In this document: positions 1-9,406 of the stretch, one piece after another
Layout: each line of letters opens with the position of its first letter
Position numbering within the stretch: position 1 is the stretch's first letter
Origin: Zhengitettix transpicula
Taxonomy: Eukaryota; Arthropoda; Insecta; Orthoptera; Tetrigidae
Direction: 5' to 3'
Assembly: GCA_037074705.1 (NCBI GenBank)
Contig: CM073594.1
Location: 18,180,307 to 18,244,306, forward strand
DNA: 64,000 bases
The notes under the pieces: model-generated
Told to the model about the DNA's origin: nothing
Databases searched by the model: none
The model's input: only the letters and a program-made list of their open reading frames with translations
Program-made: the position numbers and the translations under genes

Positions 1-149
1 GCAAAACTGTTTAAGGGCTAATGGCGACGCTGTTGCTTCTCACTCTCTTATTACACGCTTCCCCAAAACCTTCCACATCACATCACTTCTTTTTTGTCTA
101 TTCTGCGTTTTAAAAACTGCAATTACTATAATTTTATATATCTTATTAT

Positions 150-312
150 TTCACTAAACATACATTTGATTTGCAAAACACTAAGATTTTAGACATTGAC
201 ACCAGTCACAATTCCAGAGATGCTTCATATTAAATCAAACATCACAGCTATTGATGTACAAACAGACACTATGAAGCTCAACAATTCCTATGATCCCTTA
301 TTATTACGTTAA
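150..312 (+). pseudogene. Penelope-like element, GIY-YIG endonuclease C-terminal remnant
   Basis: Conceptual translation gives a tail with FDLQNTKILDID, then after one frameshift near 230 continues through NITAIDVQTDT to YDPLLLR and a TAA stop at 310-312. The same tail, with the same YDPLLLR stop context, is encoded on the other strand at 58132-58280, so it is a repeated mobile protein and not a host exon. The pattern F-D-x-x-N-x-K-x-L-D followed by a Thr/Asn-rich region and a terminal Y-x-x-L-L resembles, from family knowledge, the end of the GIY-YIG nuclease domain of Penelope-like retroelements, which nicks target DNA. The reverse transcriptase would lie upstream, beyond the window. The copy is dead: frameshift and truncation. 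The family B terminal repeat follows directly, as expected for a Penelope 3' region. The Penelope assignment rests on motif memory; the relationship of the two copies is seen directly. Confidence 0.55.
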
Positions 313-540
313 AGCTTCTGTTTTCCTATTGTCGTTGCTCCCTTATTGTTATGCAACCCCTTCGGCTCTCTCATTACGTTTTCGTCGCGTTTGAGTGTTG
401 TCAACTGACCAGTGCAGTTGTGTCTCTCTAGGCTCTTCTTAGCACCTGACGAAAGGAACAAGGATCCCCGAAACGTTGTGTGGTATTTATATTACCCCCC
501 CTTTTTTTGCCTGTATTTGGCTATCTTTATTATTCACTAG
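313..540 (+). repeat. Family B copy 1: Penelope-associated terminal repeat with hammerhead-like core
   Basis: Directly downstream of the GIY-YIG stop. It contains GAGTGTTGTCAACTGACCAG, then CTCTTCTTAGCACCTGACGA, then GAAACGTTGTGTGG and a TATTTATATTACCC tail. CTGACGA (446-452) and GAAAC (470-474) have the order and spacing of a hammerhead ribozyme core (CUGANGA, stem II, GAAA). The base at the cleavage position reads G, so this copy is probably inactive. About 26 relatives occur in the window. Confidence 0.6.
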
Positions 541-626
541 CTGGGTGCCCGGCGTTGCTCGAGATGTCATTTATCCATAACCCCCGATATGACTATTACT
601 ATTTTGTTGTTGCGCAGTAACGTCTC

Positions 627-693
<67 letters not shown>

Positions 694-979
694 ACTCTAT
701 CTCTATCTCTCTATCTCTCTATCTCTCTATCTCTCTATCTCTCAATCTCTCAATCTCTCAATCTCTCAATCTCTCAATCTCTCAATCTCTCAATCTCTCA
801 ATCTCTCAATCTCTCAATCTCTCTATCTCTCTATCTCTCTATCTCTCTATCTCTCTATCTCTCTATCTCTCTATCTCTCTATCTCTCTATCTATCTCTCT
901 ATCTCTCTATCTCTCTATCTCTACTCTATCTCTATCTCTCTATCTCTCTATCTCTCTATCTCTCTATCTCTCAATCTCT

Positions 980-1021
<42 letters not shown>

Positions 1022-1101
1022 ATCTCTACTCTATCTCTATCTCTCTATCTCTCTATCTCTCTATCTCTCAATCTCTCTCTCTCTCTCTCTCTCTATCTCT
1101 A

Positions 1102-1161
<60 letters not shown>

Positions 1162-1418
1162 ACTCTATCTCTATCTCTCTATCTCTCTATCTCTCTATCT
1201 CTCTATCTCTCAATCTCTCAATCTCTCAATCTCTCAATCTCTCAATCTCTCAATCTCTCAATCTCTCAATCTCTCAATCTCTCAATCTCTCAATCTCTCA
1301 ATCTCTCAATCTCTCTATCTCTCTATCTCTCTATCTCTCTATCTCTCTATCTCTCTATCTCTCTATCTCTCTATCTATCTCTCTATCTCTCTATCTCTCT
1401 CTCTCTATATATATATAT

Positions 1419-1457
<39 letters not shown>

Positions 1458-1565
1458 TGATCTGTGACGTCACGGTCTCTTAAATTAACACAAAATTATC
1501 ACGTTTTTTTAATTATATTTCTTTCCACATTTATGCTAGGAATTACTGACTATCAAATACATCAT
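541..1565 (-). mobile_element. Helitron-like element copy G1, expanded by a microsatellite
   Basis: The left boundary reads CTAGCTGGGTGCCCGGCGTT, the complement of a CCGGGCACCCAGCTAG 3' end also seen at 8640 and, altered, at 42340. The right part (1453-1530) carries GTGACGTCACGGTCTCTT and the ATCACGTTTTTTTAATTATA stretch shared with copies near 41000, 42900 and 44340. Helitrons usually end in CTRR and create no target duplication; the CTAG terminus fits. No coding capacity is seen. The two recognisable parts are separated by 780 bp of CT-rich microsatellite. Confidence 0.45.
630..1453. repeat. Compound microsatellite, (CT)n with CTCTAT and CTCAAT blocks, then (AT)n
   Basis: Pure pyrimidine-biased simple sequence: runs of CT, CTCTAT and CTCTCAAT phased in blocks, ending in (AT)n from about 1407. 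A higher-order block (CTCTACTCTATCTC, then CTCTAT units, then CTCAAT units) appears at about 683-870 and again at 1155-1370, showing internal duplication. One frame stays open for about 290 codons (Ser/Leu/Ile only); this is a simple-sequence artefact, not a gene. Confidence 0.95.
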
Positions 1566-2130
1566 AATAATGTTTTACTTCTTTAAACCTTAATTGGAAA
1601 GCAACCCTGAAATGACAAATGTTTGTCCTAGTTCGAAGTTGAACATTTGAAATCCAAAATATCTAGTGATTTAAATTATAAGTGTGAAATTATCTTACAA
1701 ACAGTAAACAAAGTTGTTGAAGTTCCTCAACCCGTCATCGTTCACAACAAAATCAAGCGATTGCAATTGGCAAGGCTAATTACGAGTTGAGAATTGAGAG
1801 TTGCTCGTGAGAGTTGGTTGTTTAATGGATAACCCGTGATCTCTTAATTCATTTAGCTTCCGTAATGGCAGTGGCGTCGGAGAGGAAAGTTTCTTCCGAA
1901 GAACGAAATGCGAACCGTGTACTCTGCTTCAATAATGAACCGAAGCCAACGTGTTTCAGTGAAGCTGAAAACAAAGTTTACAGTTCCTGTTCACGTGGCC
2001 AAGAAGATAGTTTACCCAAGAGAATAAAACTTTACTTTAACAGAATAACTCAGTTCCATTTCTGGAATTAGCATTTAACTAATGGTGACCTTTGTATCAA
2101 ATTTACATACAGGCTGTATATGATATATAT
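1566..2130. other. Intergenic stretch with a short shared repeat
   Basis: Mostly unremarkable AT-rich sequence. A 68-codon open frame at 1865-2071 has no recognisable domain and is not called as a gene. Bases 2052-2100 (AGTTCCATTTCTGGAATTAG onward) occur in inverted orientation at about 5918-5970 inside an insertion in the I-type LINE, so this part is repetitive. Confidence 0.5.
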
Positions 2131-2134
2131 ATAT

Positions 2135-3236
2135 TGTAATGTTTACTAAAGATGGGCTTTTTAAATGAAAAATCAATAAAATTTACAAACACTAGATTTA
2201 TTTTGTAGCAATCATTTAAAATTATAAAGTTAAAATATTCAATTTCTCAGGGTCTTCACTGGGTTTGATAACGGACAAATCAATAATATTTATAATCTTA
2301 TCAACAACAAAACACAATTAAAAGAGAAGAAGCTTACTCATCAATTAAATTAGAACGAAACTTAATTGTGAACGAAATTAAAAGTTAAAAGAATGACTCT
2401 AATTAACCATTTTAAAAAAAAGGAAGAACGAAATCTGACGGCAATCTTTCAATTACGTTTACATAATTAATTGTTTTTTAAATTGTTACTCACGTCTGCC
2501 CAGCATTCCAGCATACCTTTAATTTTCGAGAACACTATTGCGGGGTTTTACACAGCTTCTAAACTCACAGATTCTACACCAAATTTTATATGATGTCAGG
2601 AACTCGGATGATCCTCCTTTCGTCATCTATCGGTTGACCGCTCGCCCTAGGTGACTTCTGCGATTTGTCGATTGGGTAGTCTTTACTGTTTTTATCCGGA
2701 GTTAACCCGAAACTTTTGCTATTTCTGGCCGGCTATGGACACAAAAACTGCTTTTTCTTAGCAGGTTTCGACGTTATACTTTATTGAATGTTTTTACTTT
2801 GTCCTGCTACTTGCCAACCCTGTTGAATTCTCCTTTCAAAAACTGTTATACCTCGACGAGGTCTTTCCGTGAACTGAATCTCACCAAATCTCCCTGCGAA
2901 CTGTATCTCACCATATCTTCCTGCAAACTGCTTCTCTGAATATCTTAATGCGAACGAATTAACAATTTGTTCCTGCGAACTGAACTCCTGAATGTTTCCT
3001 GCGAACTGAACTCCTCAATGTTTCCTGCGAACTGAACTCCTCAATATCTCAATACTAACTGAACCGTAGTCTCGCAATTTGAGCACGCAATACGCCGTTT
3101 TTCAGACCTTCCGACAAAGGAACAGAGCCGGGTTTTCTATTGTTGATCCAAAAGCTCCAGCAGCTATAATGAGTTTCTCAAAAAAATTTATATTTTTATG
3201 TTGAAATAATTAATGTCTTAATTAATTGGCATTACA
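2135..3236. mobile_element. Candidate solo LTR, TGTAATG...CATTACA, 1.1 kb
   Basis: The unit starts TGTAATG (2135-2141) and ends CATTACA (3230-3236), a TG...CA bounded inverted terminus, flanked on both sides by ATAT (2131-2134 and 3237-3240), which fits a 4-bp target-site duplication of an LTR element. The interior shares CTCAGGGTCT...ACTGGG...TTGAT with the LTR-like stretch at 11560-11590. No coding sequence is seen, consistent with recombination between LTRs leaving one copy. The ATAT flanks are low-complexity, so the duplication alone is weak; the matching ends are the stronger evidence. Confidence 0.5.
2865..3065. repeat. Degenerate tandem repeat, period about 26 bp
   Basis: Repeated TTCCTGCGAACTGAACTCCT units, nearly identical for the last three copies (about 2970-3045) and increasingly degenerate to the left (CTGCGAACTGTATCTCACC and similar). 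It lies inside the LTR-like unit, where promoter-proximal tandem repeats are common. Confidence 0.75.
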
Positions 3237-3240
3237 ATAT

Positions 3241-3600
3241 ATATATAAATTTATTATGATGGCAAAAAACAGGGAATAACAGGTAGCAATACTCGAGGTA
3301 AGAGAGATTATTTTAGAATCAGGACAAATAAAAGAGGCACAGGCAACGACCCATATGTTAAGGGCCCAATACCCATATGTTAAGGGCCCAATACTGTTTA
3401 AAAAACTCCCTGAATATGGAAAGAATGTAGACAATAAGTTATTTGAACTAGAACTAAAAATAATATCTACTTAAAAACCCGCTCTTCTGTATGCCTCACC
3501 TTTTAAAAATATATATATAGTATATATATAATATCATGTTAAATATTAATCATGTTATATTAAAATATACGTTCTGTTTAATTTTAATCTAACATAAGTA
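3241..3600 (+). pseudogene. Jockey/CR1-like LINE, 3' end of ORF2 plus 3' UTR
   Basis: Translation gives TRGKRDYFRIRTNKRG, then KGPILFKKLPEYGKNVDNKL, then a K-P-A-L-L-Y tail. This resembles the C-terminus of Jockey/CR1-type LINE polyproteins (a KGP..fNkLP..ik...kLFe.eLK..Ll pattern). A 22-bp tandem duplication (3350-3393) shifts the frame, and a stop sits before KPALLY. The same tail and 3' UTR (ATGTTAAATATTAATCATGT) occurs on the other strand at about 31690-31830, confirming a repeat family. The reverse transcriptase and endonuclease are missing through 5' truncation, or because the solo LTR landed at 2135-3236. Clade assignment is from motif memory. Confidence 0.5.
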
Positions 3601-3611
3601 AAACGTCTGTT

Positions 3612-3757
3612 AGAAAATAATGAATAATGAAGATAGCCAATACAGACAAAAAAAAAGGGTAATATAAATACCACACAACGTTTCTGGGATCTTTGTCCCT
3701 TTCGTCAGGTGCTAAGAAGAGCCTATAGAAACACAACTGCACTCGTCACTCCAAAGC
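3612..3757 (-). repeat. Family B copy 2 (minus orientation)
   Basis: Begins AATAATGAATAATGAAGATA, continues through the minus-strand form of GAAAC...TCGTCAG, and ends near GCACTCGTCACTCC. It forms the left half of a head-to-head pair with the next copy. Confidence 0.8.
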
Positions 3758-3775
3758 AACGAAAACGTAACGGCA

Positions 3776-3900
3776 ATGGGATGCGTAGCACCTGAGGAAA
3801 GGAACAAGGATTCCCAGAGACGTTGTGTGGTATTTCTATTACCCCTTTTTTTGTCTGCATTTGGCTATCTTTGTAAATTCATTATTTTCAATCAGACGTA
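3776..3900 (+). repeat. Family B copy 3 (plus orientation)
   Basis: CACCTGAGGAAAGGAACAAGG then GAGACGTTGTGTGG, ending CATTATTTTCAATCAGACGT. Together with copy 2 it makes an inverted pair about 290 bp long whose outer ends are both TTACGTCTGATTG-like. The core has CTGAGGA and GAGAC instead of CTGACGA and GAAAC. Confidence 0.75.
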
Positions 3901-4130
3901 ATTTTTTTTTTCATTTTAGCAATAAAATTTATTTTAAAATAAGTTTAAAATAACAAAGTTTCGGTACCTATTCTACCTTCTTCAGATTGCGACTATTTAT
4001 GTCTGGCTGTGAAATAAACCTGCTTGATTTCGTACTGAATAAATTTCAAGTTTCACTAATTTTTCCTACATAGGTTGCAGTCGTAACATCATGAAGAAAT
4101 TCGAAACGTTCTTATTTTAAAATGAAAAAA
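3901..4130 (-). repeat. Family C copy 1: repeat with a well-formed hammerhead-like core
   Basis: On the minus strand CTGAAGA (3979-3985), a GGTA/TACC stem II, GAAAC (3958-3962), TTT, then GTT followed by ATT that pairs with AAT just before CTGAAGA. The order matches a type I hammerhead with a very short stem III. A second, weaker core (ATGAAGAAATTCGAAACG) faces the other way near 4088. The repeat is flanked by family B copies on both sides. Confidence 0.6.
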
Positions 4131-4275
4131 AAATTACGTCTGATTGAAAATAATGAATAATAAAGATAGCTAAATAGAGACCAAAAAAAGGGTAATATAA
4201 ATATCACACAACGTCTCTGGGATCCTTGTGCCTTTCGTCAGTTTCTAAGAAGAGCCTAGAGTGACACAACAGTAC
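4131..4275 (-). repeat. Family B copy 4 (minus orientation)
   Basis: Starts ATTACGTCTGATTGAAAATA directly after the A-run that ends family C, and continues through the minus form of the core to AGAGTGACACAACAG. The family C to B junction (AAAATGAAAAAA then TTACGTCTGA) recurs near 38860, 46550, 57880 and 63035, so C-type sequence and B probably belong to one larger element. Confidence 0.75.
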
Positions 4276-4344
4276 TAAAAGTAATACAAGTTAGATATAG
4301 TTTCAATTTTTTAAATTTAATTTTTTTTACGGGTAAAATGGTTG

Positions 4345-4493
4345 GAAATTGAGTGTTGTCAACTGACCAGTGCAGTTGTGTTTCTCTAGGCTCTTCTTAG
4401 TACCTGACGAAAGGAACAAGGATCCCAGAAATGTTGTGTGGTATTTATATTACCCTTTTTTTGGTCTGTATTGGCTATTATTATTATTCAAAA
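4345..4493 (+). repeat. Family B copy 5 (plus orientation)
   Basis: GAGTGTTGTCAACTGACCAG through CCTGACGAAAGGAACAAGG, GAAATGTTGTGTGG and the TATTTATATTACCC tail. It pairs head-to-head with copy 4 across about 70 bp of unrelated sequence. Confidence 0.8.
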
Positions 4494-5454
4494 GTAAAAT
4501 ATATTAATAAAAACAAACAAAAATTCTTAAACTATACTAATATTTACAGTTCTAATAAAAATATTTAAATTCGCACTGATAAATAATTAATGATTCGTGA
4601 ATTAACTATCATAAAATATAGTAGTTGTGATGGTCTGAATTTAGACATTAATTTTAACAGTATTAGTTAAGTTTTAATGTTCCTAGTAATGTTTTGATGT
4701 CGTCATCTCGCAGTTTTGCGTGTTTTCCCGAGACGCCACGACGTAGTTAGGTAAGAGAATTGATTTTTCCAGTAAATCATGGTGTTAAAGTTTTTTCGAG
4801 CACATATCTAGGCCTTGAGCGCGAGCCTTATGAATTATGAGTGTGTTTGCTCGCTACGGAATGAGCCGTGCCAGGATCATTTGTCCTCAGGAACGATGCC
4901 CGAGGTGCTAGAAATAAGGTCTCATTATTCCGCCATGAAAGAAACTGCGACTTTTACAAGAAAAAACTTTCTCTGAAACAATCCTCCAGCAGCAAGCAAG
5001 CAAGCAGCCTGCGACGTCGGCTTCATTGAAACAAATTACCTGTCAAACGTGGAGAATTTTTGTTGAAGCTTTTTTTCCCTTGTCCATAATTATCAAGAGG
5101 ACAATGGCGCAGTTGCTCGGGGGGGGGGGAGATGAAGCACCAGTAGTTCACTCAACTCGTAAATTATTCGTGAATTGCATTATTATTTTGAAGTCATTAG
5201 TCTCCTATCTTTTTGATCCCATCCTCCCTTCTCGTTGTTCTCTCTCCCACCCCTCTCTCTCTCTCCATCAACAATGTATTTAACCACTCAACATCATCGG
5301 CAGTAATTTTCTTTTAATAACCGCGTTCGTCGTTACAGACGAGCAATTCATTAGTTTTCAGACGACTGAACGTGACGAATTGAGGTCGAATGAATTAGTA
5401 ACTATCGGTCGTCCAGTGTCACACCACTCTCTAAAGAAATTAAATATGGACTTT
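4494..5454. other. No gene recognised
   Basis: Unique-looking sequence with a somewhat GC-richer patch at about 4690-5030 and an 11-base G run at 5119-5129. Short open frames lack recognisable motifs. No promoter, RNA gene or repeat family could be supported. Confidence 0.4.
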
Positions 5455-5858
5455 TCCGGTAATAGGCCGTAATTATACTCCAAGGATACCGCCCTGGAAA
5501 TTCCCTCGCCAGGACGGGATCAAATAACACGAAGAATAGTGACTGGGAGATGGAGCTGAAGAACCTAATGGAGGAGTGAAAGTTACCTAGAGGAATTAAT
5601 ATACAAGGATGCGAAGGACTTGGATGGGCCACAGTTTCAGACGAGTTTGCAAAGAGGACAACCATAAATAGCAACGCATCTATAACTACGGCGGAAATAT
5701 ATGGCATATATATATGGCAACAGTGCATGAGAGAACCAAACAAAAATAATTTAATCGTAACAGATTCTCTGGCTGCAATAAACTTAAGAACCAACCAGAA
5801 GATATGGAATGGAACCGTCAAGAAAATCATAGAAAACCTTATGGCTATATTATATATT

Positions 5859-5988
5859 AATTTATATTGCATACTATATTATAATTTTGTATATAGAGCA
5901 CATACATTCAGTATGAAAATTTGATACAAAGGTCACCATTAGTTAAATGCTAATTCCAGAAATGGAACTCGGGTATTTTGTTAAGTAC
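5859..5988. mobile_element. 130-bp insertion inside the LINE, 10-bp flanking duplication
   Basis: ATTATATATT occurs at 5849-5858 and again at 5989-5998. Dropping the insert and one copy of the duplication leaves the two halves of the RNase H frame in register, showing the insertion happened in an open frame. The insert shares about 50 bp, inverted, with 2052-2100, and carries no coding sequence. Its element type is unknown. Confidence 0.75.
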
Positions 5989-6419
5989 ATTATATATTCT
6001 AAATAGCAATAATAAGGTACTGGTAGGTTGGATACCGGCACACAGAGGAATAGAGGGAAACTATAGGGCCGAGAAAAGTACTAAGTTGGAGGGATCCCAA
6101 CAGAAGAATAAAAACAACAGTCCAATATGCACTAAAAATGATGGCCTGTGTCAGAATACTGGATGAAAAATGGTACGAGTGTAGAAGAGTAAAGAATGAA
6201 GGGAATGTTTCATAAGGAAGTCGATAACTTCAAGCAAATATCCTACACTGGAAATCTGTAACGGACACAGCAGGTGGTTGTTGCTAGTTTAAGAACTCTC
6301 CCTGACGATCTAGCATGTCCTCTACGACTGCCCAAAGCACGACAGGATTAAAATAGCACAAGAAGGGAGAGATGTACCTCAGCATCGGCAATAAAGAACC
6401 TGCTAAAGTTTAGTAAGGA

Positions 6420-6928
6420 TCCCAATATTAAAATCGTCCCTAATAACAAGAATAACAAAAGTAAAAGTATATAAAACATTAATAAGACCCATAGTAACGT
6501 TTGGGGCAGAGACATGGGCCCTAATTAATAAAGATATGGAGACTGTAAGGAGATTTGAAAGGAAAATTATTATGAGAATCTATGGAGCTGTTAAAGAAGG
6601 TGATAGATGGAGATTAAGATATAATGAAGAGATAAATAGCATCCTTGAAGGAGAAGACATAGTTGGTTTTATAGAATCACGTAGAATCTCAAGGTTCGGA
6701 CTCATACAAAGAATGGCTACAGAAAGAATGCCAAAGCAGTTATATAAAGGGAAACTATTTGGTACTAAATAAAAGGGGAAGACTAAGGAAAAGATGGGTC
6801 CAAGATGTGTTAGAAGACTTAAATAAAATGAAGACAATCATATGGTGGGAGAAAGCCGAGAGGAGAGAAGATTAGAGGCAGATTGTGAAGGCAGCCATCG
6901 GGCTGTAGAGCATCGGAAAAAGAAGAAG
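6420..6928 (+). mobile_element. 5'-truncated RTE-type LINE nested in the I-type LINE
   Basis: AAAGTTTAGTAAGGA (15 bp) flanks the segment at 6405-6419 and 6929-6943: a clean target-site duplication. The interior encodes YKTLIRPIVTFGAETWAL, then RRFERKIIMRIYGAVKEGDR, RYNEEI, GFIESRRISRFGLIQRM, and a degraded W/A-rich end, matching the conserved C-terminal segment of RTE-type reverse transcriptase proteins (yGsEtW, ErkilRkIyG, RLrw.GHv.RM). A stop replaces the Lys-rich run near 6770. It ends in an AGAAGAAGAA tail, typical of RTE elements. A second copy lies at 36222-36639 on the other strand. The element was inserted by target-primed reverse transcription after the host LINE was already in place. 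Confidence 0.85.
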
Positions 6929-7085
6929 AAAGTTTAGTAAGGAAACCGGTATTCAAGATAAAATCTAAATAGACAATTAATCTCTGACTAACAATAAAGA
7001 ATTTAATGTAGTACGTCTGGAAAGTCGTCTATGACTTCTATGTTGACGCGGGTATAAACAATAAGTTTAAAAATAAGTTTTAGAG

Positions 7086-7858
7086 AATAACGCATTTAAA
7101 AATTGAAATATAATAAGTCGGTTGTTGATAATTAAATTTATGACTGAGTAATCTATTTATCGAATTATTTGCAGGGGTAAATATTGGTCACCGTGATAAT
7201 GAACCGATGTCATCCAGGTCTCGTCGTGTCCGCATTCCGCGCAGCGTGCTCATTGCTTTGGGCGGCTCTCGAGGAACACAATTGGACAATGTGCGGGAGA
7301 GGGGGGGGGAGGGGGAGGGGGTGGAGGATTTTACGGAGGCACATTTGCAAGCAATCTCGAGTTGCTGCTAGCCCATGCATCCCAAGCGAGACCCCGTAGC
7401 AGTAAATTCACCCCTGCAATATTACGCACTCCATCGCTTACTCCACAAAAACATCTGTTTCTGCAATGCCTCTGCTTTCCCCGGGGAATGAGCCACTTCC
7501 TTCGCCAGGGCAGACGTCATTACCTAAGTGCAGACATATTAATATCTTCCCCCCCCCCATCCTCCCCCCGACAACTATGTAGACTTTTGCAGAAAAATCC
7601 ACATGCCCTTGCATTAGCAAACACATTTGCAAATTCTGTCAGATAATATATATTAGCACGTGATATTGTTTTATTTTTCAGAAGTTGTCAGTACTGACAA
7701 ATATACAGGACTAATATCCACGAGAAATTACTAAATCAAACCGTGAAACAGAATTGGGCAAGTCAGAAGCAACTAAGTAACTAGGACACTCCGTATCCTG
7801 TATTCTGTTAATAAGAATTTCCACAACAAAAATATACAATTTAACTCATATTATATAA
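7086..7858. other. No gene recognised; G and C homopolymers
   Basis: Contains a GC-richer patch at 7190-7640 with G runs at 7301-7309 and 7311-7320 (interrupted) and a 10-base C run at 7549-7558. Overlapping short open frames in several frames have no recognisable domains. Nothing else was supportable. Confidence 0.4.
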
Positions 7859-8643
7859 TCTATCTATATATATAAAAATGAATTGCTGTTCGTTAGTCTC
7901 ACTAAAACTCGAGAACGGCTGAACGGATTTATCTTATCTTAGTCTTGAAATGTTCGTAGAGGTCTAGCGAAGGTTTAAAAGGCGAGAAAAAATCGAATAA
8001 TTTCCGGGAAAACCCTAAAAACAGCCCTTTTCTATTTCCCATACAAACGTTTTCTAAATAAAATACAAATCTACACCAGTCGAGCAATTTTCACCAAATT
8101 TCGGACACGTGTTCTTTGCGACCCGGAAACAAACACTGTCGGGGTGAGACGCGTCTTCCACCCCCAGAAGCGGGGGTGGAAATATTTAAACATACTAAAA
8201 CAGCCGATATTTGAGTCGGATAAATATTTTTAGGGGTCAAAGATATTGATAGTGTTTCTACCAATGTTATCTGAATACAATTTTCATCCCCTACGCCCTG
8301 TGAAAAGGACACCCTTCGGGTTTGGGGTGGAGATGTTTTACAGTAAAATAACGCGAGTAAAACAACCGAGATTGGAGTCAAATCAAAGGTTATGGAAGTC
8401 ACTGTGTTTAGTTACGACATTAAAATTGGGGTTTACCCCTCAGATGCAGGGGTAGCGGGGTGCAAATTTTGGAACATGCAAACACGACAGATATTTGCGT
8501 TGAAGAAATATTTTTCAGAGTTAATTATAATGATTAGGGTTCGAGTAGCGTTACATAAAAATTGCGCAAAAGCAGCCGAAATTGGAGTCAAATCGGGGGT
8601 TATAGATAAATGACATCTCGGGCAACGCCGGGCACCCAGCTAG
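7859..8643 (+). mobile_element. Non-autonomous Helitron-like element
   Basis: Starts TCTATCTATATATATAAAAA, passes through GCTGTTCGTTAGTCTCAC, CTCGAGAACGGCTGAACGG and TTTAAAAGGCGAG, and ends GGGCAACGCCGGGCACCCAG followed by CTAG (8640-8643) then T. The 5' TC and 3' CTAG fit Helitron termini. The AAAACTCGAGAACGGCTGAAC stretch is familiar from widespread insect repeats. The interior (8150-8600) holds diverged repeated modules, each with a GAGATTGGAGTCAAAT-like line, also seen at 48220-48700. No Rep/helicase coding sequence is present. Confidence 0.5.
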
Positions 8644-9374
8644 TAAGGAATAAATTGAAAGGATGTGATATAGCAGTTACACAGGGAAAACCAAAGTTCC
8701 TTATTACACATTTTATTATTTTAAAATATTCTTCATGAAAATGATTTTTTTTTATTTAGCTGCGCTTCATTTCGACGCCCATTCTCACCCCTATTTTAAC
8801 AACAGACTCAAGATAGTACAAATAAGTACCGAAACATAGCGAAGTTAACTAAAACATTTTTTATTTATAACTTTTATTATTTATTATTTATTTATTTTAT
8901 TTATAATTTATTTATAATTTTGGATAATACCTGAAGAAGATACGAACAAGGATTGAAAAGTTCCTTAGGATATAACAAAAATATACTGTCTGGGTAAGGT
9001 CAATAATTTATTTATTATTAAAATATCCGTTAATTGGTCGTTAAATATATCTTATTATATTTAGAGAAGGAAGTTAAAATACTTTTAAATTTCATTACAT
9101 TTGTGATACCAGTATTGGTAATTATGGTAAGGTCCTCGCTATATTTGGATGAACCGCATTGATTGATCCTGTGCTCGCTGACTGATGCGTCTCTCGCCCA
9201 ACGCTGCCACGACGGGAAAATATAACCTCAACTATAGAAGCTATAAAATCGATTATAATTTACTGAAAATTTACAGAGATAACAAGATGAGGCTCAATCG
9301 CGAGGTTGTTGCTCTTAACAGATATATTAGGGACGAATTTTGAACTACGTTGAGCTCATTGGTAACAGATGCAC

Positions 9375-9406
<32 letters not shown>

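Larger units (their letters stand above)
5455..7085 (+). pseudogene. I-type LINE, RNase H and C-terminal region, broken by two insertions
   Basis: Conserved pieces in order: IPPWKFP (near 5485); an RNase H N-terminal half with LGWATVSDEFAKR, a TTAEIYGIYIW helix and the acidic motif IVTDSLAAI (5755-5780); an RNase H C-terminal half VGWIPAHRGIEGN (6027-6062); and a Cys/Arg-rich tail ending LLKFSKETGIQ. RNase H after the reverse transcriptase is characteristic of the I group of LINEs, where it degrades the RNA template during target-primed synthesis. The reverse transcriptase itself is not seen, so the copy is 5' truncated. It is interrupted by a 130-bp insert (5859-5988) and a 509-bp RTE insert (6420-6928), each bounded by target duplications. 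The 3' UTR (GTTGACGCGGGTATAAACAA) matches a minus-strand copy at 31325-31640. Several stops and frameshifts show it is dead. Confidence 0.75.

Noticed and set aside
589..1467. 292-codon open frame rich in Ser, Leu and Ile
   Set aside because: It is the translation of a CT/CTAT/CAAT microsatellite; any stop-free frame of such DNA looks like this.
1865..2071. 68-codon plus frame
   Set aside because: No recognisable domain, its end overlaps a repeated segment, and there is no supporting splice or promoter signal.
4736..4760. GGTAAGAG as a splice donor of a host exon
   Set aside because: No upstream open frame or conserved coding signal supports it.
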